A stretch of 64,000 bases of DNA from Cyanoderma ruficeps (lineage: Eukaryota; Chordata; Aves; Passeriformes; Timaliidae). The stretch lies in the NCBI GenBank assembly GCA_008694505.1, contig VZDJ01000034.1, positions 1,286,534 through 1,350,533 of the forward strand, written 5' to 3'. Both the position numbers and the translations under genes were made by a program. Each line of letters begins with the position of its first letter. Positions within the stretch are counted from its first letter, which is position 1. Below the pieces are notes generated by a model, which saw only the letters and a list, made by a program, of their open reading frames with translations, did no database searches and was not told the DNA's origin. Of the stretch, positions 49,304 through 64,000 are shown one piece after another.

Positions 49304-51420
49304 TCTGCCATAACAACCCCCTTGGTTCCTGAGTATCCCCAGCCACAAACAGTAATTTCAGCAGCCACCTGGCATGCCCCAGCACTGTCACCACCAGGAA
49401 TGAAGCCAGGGATGCTGTGCTCCAAAGTGAGCTGCCAAGGTCTCTTAAAACCACAAGCTGGATAAAAGCAGAGAACCATGCAGCCCCATCACAGCCCCCC
49501 CCAGCTCGTCACTCTGCTCTCCTGCCTCTGCCTGCTCTGCTTTCCAGAAAACAGAGTGGCTTCTCCTCTGCAGCAGGACCACTCAGACAGGGCCAAATCT
49601 CAGAGCTCACCAGGCTCATAGGAACCAAGCCTCTTGGCTGCCAGGATGATGCCTCAGCACTTTCTAAAAGTGGTGCCCAGTTCAGACTCTCTGCAAGAGA
49701 AGGGAAGAAGCTGGACCAGGTTTCCAGGACAAGCCTTTCTCATGCTGTAAGCTCCCATATATAAGCATCTTCCCTGGACTCAGCACAGTGCTGCGCCTCC
49801 ACAGCACACAGGCTGGAAGGAAGGAGTTGGATGTGTTGTCAGGCCACAGCTGAGGGTGCTGAAACACTCCTTGAAGGCCAAATCAGTCACTTACCTTGCC
49901 TGGAAGACATCAGGTCTCAACTCTTGCAAGATCTCAATCATTTGATGTTTGTAGTTTTGCCCCCAATAGCCTCAGCTACATTTATAGGGAATTGCTTCTC
50001 ACCCTGTGCTGACCCTGGGATATAAGGAAGCTCCACAGCCCAGAATGGTGCAGGCAGGTGACAGACAGCCAACAACTCAGAAACCATCCATGAGGAGCCC
50101 ACCTGGCTGCGAGCTCTGGGAAGTGTCCAGCACTGTGCTACCATCTCCAGTTCCCCTTGGACAGCCAACAGTGAAAGGAGAGAGGAGATTTGGGAAACAC
50201 ATGACTCAAGCCAGGACTAGCTGCAGATGAGGAGCACAGGGCTTTTTAAAGGCTCCCACCTGATGGGAAGAGGAACATCATCAAACCAGCAAAGAATTAT
50301 GAAGGAGGGGGCAAGATACCCATGGGCTTCACTGCTGCCACAGCATCTGGCAAGGGAACCTCTGCTCCAATGTGATCCTCCCAAAACATTCAGGAAGGGT
50401 CAAGAGGTGTGTTTCTCCCAAGGTAAGCTCCCTCCAGCTGTAACCATGTGGTTGGGAGCACAGGGAGGCTGACACAATGCATGGGACAGCAGCCTAGACC
50501 TAGGTCCTACACTCACTCACAGCAGCACTCTGCTTCTGACACCCCCATCCTTTCAGAGCTGGGTGTTGGATGAAGTAACCAACCTTTCCCCTCTGTGGAA
50601 AGAAATCCTCTCTCCTCCCCATGCAATTACTGGTAGACTTTGGTGAGCACCATCACCCCAAAATAGGATGCTAATGCTACCCCACACACTGAGCACTGGT
50701 AGGTCATTAGTGTTCTGCACTTGTGCAGAAACCACTTTTATCCAGAAAGAGAAGAGCTGGGCTATCCAGCAGTGATATTTCCTAGGATGTCACTGCAGTT
50801 CCTGCAGATGTCCTACATTTTGGTACAGCTCACCTGCTGTAGCTGCTCCCAGGGAAATGACCACCCACCCACCAGATCCTTGGCACACAGGTCTGGGGCC
50901 ACCCAGCACACAACCCTACACAGTATGTGTCCAGCTCTGGATAGGGTTTCCAGGGCCTGAACAGACAGGATCAGTATATCCCCTGTACTTTCACACACTG
51001 AAAATATCATTTGTACACCCACTTCAGGCTGAGAGCTGCAGCACAAAGAGGCACAGGGGGGTGAGCAGATGCACATCTACTCCCCATGTGTGCACACAGT
51101 CACCCCAGACTGCCCTACACAACCCTCAGCAGGGTCCTGATTTCTTCAAAATCTAGGAAAAGCTGGAAATCAAAAACTAACAGAAGTATTTTCACACATG
51201 CATCAAGACTAAAGGTTAGGAACTCAGTACACATCTGGTTTAATTTTATGTAGTTTATTCCAGCACTAATACTGATGGCAAAAGATTAAAGGTGATGGCA
51301 AACCTGTGCTTCAGAGCTCAAGCCCATTTCTCACCAGAGCTCATGAAGACACCTGCTGTAGAGACTTCAGTGTGCATTTTCCGGCTTCAGAACTCCACCC
51401 CTCACCTTGGAACATGAGGC
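49304..51420. other. Intergenic DNA, nothing recognised
   Basis: No gene, RNA or repeat was recognised. Confidence 0.5.
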
Positions 51421-51930
51421 CACCGCCCATGCAGGAACCAACCGGTATGACCCTTAGGGTCGATTCGTTTAGCACCTCGTCAGGCTTCATTAGCAGCACC
51501 ATGACCCAGACATCGCTACAGGTCACCCAGGAGGCCCGGAGGGCTGCTGGAGTCGAGCCTACCATGTCCCACCCCGCGGGCTCAGCTCCGGAAGGTGCCA
51601 CTGGCCGCGGAAGGTCTCATGAACATGTGACGGCAGGAACACGAGCCCAGCTCCAATCTCAGCCCTTCTGTGGCAAACCACCAGAGGGCAGCTGGAAACG
51701 CACCGCGGACAGACACACACACGGTCAGTGTTCCATTGTTGAGCATTCCCCCTGCCCAGCTGCTGCACCGCAGGAACTGAAGGGACAGCCCAGCGCACAC
51801 AGTGCCCTCCAGGGGACAGGAGCTGCCCCATCCACCATCAGGGAAACCTCTGCCCACGGGCAACTGCCAGGACCTGGCAGCACACAGCACACAGGGCCCG
51901 TGTCCAGCTGGTCCTTAGCTCACAGGGCTC
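51421..51930. promoter_or_regulatory. Isolated weak CpG island between WNT4 and CDC42
   Basis: I count about 24 CpG dinucleotides in roughly 500 bases, including CCGCGG and CCCCGCGGG, while the kilobases on either side have almost none. Open frames cover it on both strands. On the - strand a CAAG|GTGAGG donor-like site is present near 51408. It may be a promoter of a non-coding RNA, an enhancer or an unrecognised exon. Confidence 0.35.
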
Positions 51931-54900
51931 ACGTCCACAGTTCAAGCCAAAAACCTTCTTGGTGTAAGGAAAAGAGTTTAGTAACTTCCAGGGGCCACTG
52001 CATTAGGGGGTGACCAAATAAATATACCCCTTGCTTACTCTGATCCCCTGACAAAGCTGAGCAGTAGGGAGAGGGTAGCAGCATCAGAATGGGTCTAAAA
52101 AAATACAGTCTATTCCCAAGAAAACCCAAAAAATCAGACAGAAGCCCCGATGCAGATCAGGATTTCCCCTGTCCCTCATCCAAGTTCCTCCATCTCTTCT
52201 ACAGTCAATTTACTTTCCATTCAGGTTTTTTTCCCTAAGCCCACAATAAGCTGTATTTTCATCTCACGTCACCGTAGTGAGGAATTGGTCGGTCAGCACC
52301 AGCTTCCAAAGGAACGAGAGGGAGGAGCCCTGGACATGCCAGTGTGTTTGTGGCAGGGCAGCAGGATATCTAGCTAAGATAACCTTGTTGTTGAGCTCCA
52401 GCCTGCGCCAATGCTGCCAGGTTCTTGTGCAATCCTGGACAAGTCATTTAGGGCAGAAGTTCACAGAGAGCTCCAGCCAACTCCCAGATCGTGGTTGCTT
52501 TTTTCCCAGGCTTGATTTCAGGAACTAATTCAGCCCATGAAAGGGACAGATCACCAGTGGGACCAAGGTGACCAAACTACTAGAAATCCACGAGTGCGTT
52601 TCAGTAGCTGGAGCTTGTTTATTCATGGTTTAATCAGTTCAGGATTATTGTTTGCAGTTTTTGAAGCAGTGATTTCCTCTGTCATGCTTGATCTTTTTAA
52701 AGAGGAACAACAGTGAGGAATGTTTTTCAGAGGACGCAGAGTATGGGCAGCCAGGGGAAGCAAAGTAAGACACCTTCCAAGCACAGCACCCCAAAAGCAC
52801 CCACGGAAAAGAACCGGACAGGGAGAGAGAGAGGCTGGTTCATGGGAGATAAGGCAGCAGGAAGGCTGGGTCAGGTCAGTGCTGACAATGCTCTTGCAAG
52901 TACCACTCAGAGTCTGGTTTTAAAAGGAAGCAGCTGCTGCTATCTGCAAATTGAGACCTAGATGGTGGCCAAGCACCAGAGGACACTGCTGTCTCTTGAG
53001 GACGTGACAAAATCATTGGTCTGCTTTTAGCTGTGTGCAGCAGCAAGCAGCAGAGGCAGCAGGAGCAGATCCACCAAGCAAAACCAACCCAACAGCAACA
53101 CTGAGATTTTGGGAGCCCTTCAAACTCCCTTCAGTCAGGCCCCAGTGACCCAAATTCCATTCTCTACTGGACAGCGATATCCATTTACATTTCACCTAGT
53201 GCAAATCCCACCAGCACACTCCAAAACCACACTGGGATGTGAAATAGAGCACATGAAGGACAGAAAACTCAGGAGATTTGTACATCAGTCCAATGGAACA
53301 CTAAAGCAGCTGCATAGCTGCATTCTGTCAAATCTTCTTTTTGAGAACCCCTTAGGACAGGAAGGGCAGACACACATAATCCAGGCAGAGACAGTGAAGC
53401 ACAAAGGAAACCATCCCAGGTCAGATGAACTAACACAATCCTCAGAAGGCCCTTCATGGCCACAGGCAACAGCTAACTGGGGGTGCAGGACAGGTTTGTG
53501 TAATGCCATGAAAGCACCTGCTCAGAAGCCTGGGTGTTGTGGTGACTCAGTTGAGCTGGGGAAGATGCCATTGCTGTTGAAAGCTCCTCTCTCAGAGGTT
53601 CTATCAAATGTGCCCATCTCTCCTTACTTGATACCCTCCCCATATTATAATTGGGGCCACACTATGTATAATGCCCAGCACATTACTGGGAAGGACAGGG
53701 AGGAGAGAACTCAGCTGACCAAAGATGCTGCCTTCTAGAAAAGGTGCAGAGCTGAGCCTGTCTCACTGATCTCCCAAACACTTCAGTAAAGATGACCCTC
53801 ACTGCCATCTGATGTTCAACAGTGCCATTTCTTCAATGGCATAACAGTTTCTCATTGCTTCACAGGGAAACCAGCAAGGGAGAACAAGGAAAGGCTCATG
53901 ACTCCAAGATGATAGCAGAGCACAGGAAAGCTTGGAGAGAAAAAAACAGCCACCAGTTTAATACAATCTTAGCAGCAGTCGGCATTACAGCAGCCATGCA
54001 GAGTCTATGCCCGCACCAGAAAGTAAAGAAACAGCAGGATTAGCTGAATCAGCTTATATACAGTGGAAAATTTCTACATACCATCTAAATCAGCAAGGGA
54101 GGGACTGAGCTTAGGGTATGCTTAAAATTATCTTCTGCTCAGGAAAGCAATTGCTGCTGCCCTGGAGCACTCTTTGCACCAGTAACCAACCTTGGAGTCG
54201 AGTGTCTTGGTTTGGATTTCAGGTCCAACTATGTCCCCTACAAGAGGCAGGGTTGTTTTTTTTCACATTAACTACTTCCCTATTTAGTCCTTGATTTCCA
54301 TATGTCAACTCCACTGATAACAGCACAGTGGGAAAACAAACTGATTCATGCTGTTTGTCACCACAGCACACAGGAGTTACCTGATACAGCTGTAGTGGTC
54401 ACACAGTAGGCATGCTCCCACCTACTCCCTAAACCCTCTACAGCAGATTTGCTCTCCTACCTCCTCTCTTGCACTCTTTTTGGTATCAGCTTGACCCTGA
54501 AAAACAGGGTCCACTAGTTCATCAGGAAAGTATCATATAATATGTCACATTTCCATGCAATTTCTGAATGTAACTGTCTCCCTGTACAGCTTAATGGAGC
54601 TGATGTGAAGGACATCAGCAGCCCTCACAGGTGAGAGGACAACAGCCCTGAGCCACAAGTACAGCTGCAGGGGGAATTCATCTGTCAGCAACGTGATGAA
54701 ATCCCAGCTCATGCCACAGACTGGTTTGCCATACCAGGATGAAAAAAGTGCCACATAATCCCACCTGCCTCTAAGCCCTGTGCTCTCAAACCCACTAGCT
54801 TAAAGAGGCAGTTCCAGAAGGGGAAGCAAGTGGTGGATGTGCCTGCTTTTGACAGTTTTTCATGCTTTCATATGGGAAGGAAGACAATCACTACAGAGCT

Positions 54901-55900
54901 CATATGAGAACCTGGCAAGAGAGCACATCTCACACACCTGGCCTCAGACAAACGTCTCTACCACACTCCAGCAAAACCCAGGCGTAGTGTGAAACAGCAT
55001 GAGAACTGTTTGAGCTTGTTTAACCAGTCCCAGGCCTGGGACAGCTCTGTCCTAGCAGATCCAGGGAGTTATCAGACTTCTGCAAAGCTAATGCAACACT
55101 AGGAAGAAGGAAACAGCATCACTCCTTGAAAAGTACGTTTTTCCATCATCTAGCACCTCCTGGGTTCCTCCAGAGCCAAGTTTAACCTTGTGGCCCTGAT
55201 TTAACAGAGCAGACTTTATTGCTTAGCTGAAAGGACTGGCATAGATCACTGCCATGAGGATGTATGCAGAGGGATCACCTAAGGACATATCCAAGACAGA
55301 AAAGGCTTGACAGGGTAACCCTGAAGAAGTCATAAAGGCTTCTCCGTCCACTCCAAAGGCAGTTTCCTGCAGGCAATCCCTTGGTCTTGCTGCTGGCTTT
55401 AGACACAGGAATTAGGATTAGCTGTTACAAGGTAAAGAAGCTGTAAGAACAGCCACCACCACATAAATTTCTCCAGGAAGCCGAGTCCCAGCCAAACCTC
55501 CCCACAGAAGGCAGCAATTAAAACTGAATTGCAAAGTTGAACAGCAGCACTAATCACTCTGAAAAGTGAAAAACCACATATCTTACACTAAGACTTGGGA
55601 TTAGAGTATCCAAAAATCAGTTTCTTAAAAGAAAAGTGAGGTTCTTTTTAATGTGTTTTAATAATAAATACAAGTTATTGTCAACAGTGTAAGACTTCAC
55701 TATTATTCTGGAGCATGAACAAAAAGGTGTGATGAAGTGTGTGCAGTTTCAGGATAGGTATGATGTCATTTGTCCCTTTAGGCATTCTGCTGTCCACCCA
55801 TGAGCAGGGAACAACAGGAAACTTCTTGACATAAGAGGTGCAGGAGCCCAGTAAGCCCCAAAACCCAGCTTTTCCTATTTGGGAGCATGCACACTGAGTA
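51931..55900. other. Intergenic DNA before the CDC42 3' end
   Basis: No supported gene was found. The right part becomes more AT-rich. A 209-residue + strand frame at 53109-53738 has no recognisable family features. Confidence 0.5.
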
Positions 55901-57446
55901 TTTATTTCGTTAAAACCCTGTCTTCATAGGGCTCTGACAGCAAAGATGTTGCATCAAAGATCAGAGCAATTTTGACAGGACTGAGGCCAGAAGCAGACTG
56001 ACAAGGATTAAACATTAAGGAAAGACCCGAGCTAGCTCAAAAGGAGGACAGGGGGGCTCACAAGGGATAAAAGCCATATTTACAAGTCCTTCACACTCAG
56101 GAGAAAAGCAAAGGAAATAACTACCCTCAGGCAGGCTTGTGAAGATACTTTAATACATCTGAAAAGAATGCATATACAAAGAACTTAGACATGAAAAAGC
56201 ATTGGTTCAACACTAATGAGTCTACAAGAAATTGAAATTTTGGAAGATGGAGAAGATTCCCTAAGTCTTAAAATTTTTGAATTTGCAATCCAAAATATAT
56301 TTTTGGTAAAATCCTTATGATACTGCAGATGGTCTTTGTAGAGACACTGCACATGATCCTCAGGGGTTGGAGGCCCTCTTACAGGTTCAGGGTTACTCAT
56401 GAACAAAATGCAGAAAAAGGGGTTCCCTCAAGTGGTCCCAATATGGTGTCACAGCAAACACCAGAAGCCCCTCCCTGCATTTCCTTTCAACTGACACAGG
56501 TCTGTCTTTCCACCCCTCCTCAAAGGATGCCAAAGCCATCCAGCAGGAGATGCACCATCAGAGCCAGCTCCAAAACCCCTTGTAGCACATCCCAGGTGCC
56601 TTCAGGGTGTGCAAGCAGCAGTGTGTGTGCAGGTCACTGTAAGCATTTCTTTAATAATTAAGGATTGGCAGAAGGTAGATTCATTAAAACCCAACTGACC
56701 CAGCTAGGCATGTTTTCAAAGGCATAGTTATTTCTTCAACGTGAGCCAAAAGATTATGATGGCAAAGGTTAAGGAAGAGACTGGCAAGTTAGTTTCAAGT
56801 CTGATGGTGCATCCAGAGAAAATCATTCTCCTGTTCCTAAGGCTTTATAACTTAAGTGGATGGGGTATAAATTTATGACCTGCACAGTTAAAAAGCCAGG
56901 GGAAAAAGATACAAGGCAACTTCAGAGAAGATGTATTTTCTGCAATCCTTCTTAGAGGAGCACCAGCTTGGGACATTTTGCTTTCCTGACTAAAGTCTGC
57001 TCATACCCAGGCTGCTGTATGGCTGCAGAACAGCCCTACAAGGTCTAGAAACCAGAACCAAGTCTTGCCATATCGGCATAAGGGGCAAGACTTCAGTTAA
57101 GCAGCCTAAAATTAGTCTGTTACAGAGAAAGTCATTGAGCATGCCTTGATGTTAAACAAAAAAAATTAGAAACAATAAACAAAATAAAAAACTAGTAATG
57201 ATCAGTGTCTTCCGGTAATACATAATTACTCAAAATTAACTAGTTTAACTGAATTGAGGGGGCACTGGGGAATAAACACTAACATTCTCATCTCACACAG
57301 GGATCGTGTGGGGGAGATGGGAGTGCAGGGCATTTGTCATTATTGCAAAAAACAAATTTTAAAATTTGTATCTTTAGTTTGATTTTAACATTGCTTTTAG
57401 TATGACATCAAACACCAGATTTGCAGAAGGGGCTGTGGAGGGACGT
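55901..57446 (-). other. CDC42: Probable CDC42 3' UTR (CVLL isoform)
   Basis: Downstream of the CVLL stop codon, on the - strand, the DNA is AT-rich and free of long frames, as expected for the long CDC42 3' UTR. Possible poly(A) signals on the - strand are ATTAAA at 56149-56154 and AATAAA at 55901-55906. The boundary chosen is the more distal one and is uncertain. Confidence 0.45.
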
Positions 57447-63686
<6,240 letters not shown>

Positions 63687-64000
63687 CTAGAGAGGAGGAA
63701 ATTGACACTGTATTAGACCCAGACAACAAAATCCTGCCCTCTACAGGGACTCAGAATGCACATTTCATCACAATAACATTGTTGTGATTAATCCTAACTC
63801 CTAAGCAAAGAGCCAACCATATGGTGAACAGAAACATTTGAAAAATACGCTGTGAGGGATATAAAAGCTCATGGTTTGCTTCGCTCAGGGTCTCTTCCCA
63901 GAGGCACTAGCTCAAGCTGTTATTTTGGTTTTGCATCACAATGAAATTTTAAGGATCTGGATGCCTGAGACACCTATGGGAAACCTGGGGCCGAGGCAGC
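63687..64000 (-). other. CDC42: CDC42 intron, truncated by window edge
   Basis: Upstream intron sequence on the - strand. No further exon is visible, so residues 1-59 lie outside the window. Confidence 0.85.

Noticed and set aside
51306..52013. 235-residue plus-strand open frame
   Set aside because: Frames of this length occur several times by chance in this window, and the protein is low-complexity and unrecognised.
54195..54290. LTR-like 'tgtcttggtttgg' start
   Set aside because: It vaguely resembles the start of some bird LTRs, but no matching end, target duplication or internal sequence was seen.

Overview
The window is vertebrate nuclear DNA, most probably from a bird. It contains two recognisable protein-coding genes facing each other: WNT4 on the + strand (complete coding sequence, five exons, 13150-28177) and CDC42 on the - strand (3' portion only, 57447-63686, continuing beyond the right edge). 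The convergent WNT4/CDC42 arrangement matches the conserved vertebrate synteny (human 1p36; chicken microchromosome 21 from memory). The avian assignment rests on several degenerate CR1 LINE fragments with typical bird 3' ends, a WNT4 protein close to the chicken protein as I remember it, and compact introns. Turtles and crocodilians also carry CR1, so a non-avian sauropsid is not excluded. I cannot name the species.

Layout. Positions 1-12600 are the WNT4 upstream region: no convincing gene, one CR1 fragment, an AT-rich block at the left edge, a small CpG-enriched patch near 1.9 kb, and a possible enhancer with clustered TCF/LEF-like cores near 11.8 kb. A strong CpG island (about 12.66-13.76 kb) covers WNT4 exon 1. 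Intron 1 is about 11 kb and holds a second, smaller CpG cluster, a perfect full CRE palindrome and one assembly ambiguity inside a poly-T. Exons 2-5 follow, and the 3' UTR starts at 28178. About 27 kb of gene-poor DNA follows, with six further CR1 fragments, five of them between 41.5 and 49.3 kb. It also holds two CpG-enriched patches (about 32.7 and 51.4-51.9 kb) and a minus-strand segment at 48.4-48.5 kb that looks like a transcript 3' end. From about 55.9 kb the - strand carries the CDC42 3' UTR, two alternative last coding exons (CVLL-type and CCIF-type C-termini) and two upstream shared exons.

Function. WNT4 is a secreted, lipid-modified Wnt ligand and CDC42 a Rho-family GTPase that controls actin and polarity. 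They are neighbours by synteny, not an operon. I found no prokaryotic-type system, CRISPR array, tRNA, rRNA or intact mobile element, and nothing I can honestly call a new biological system. The best leads are candidate regulatory elements around WNT4 and a possible unannotated minus-strand transcription unit at about 48.4-51.9 kb.
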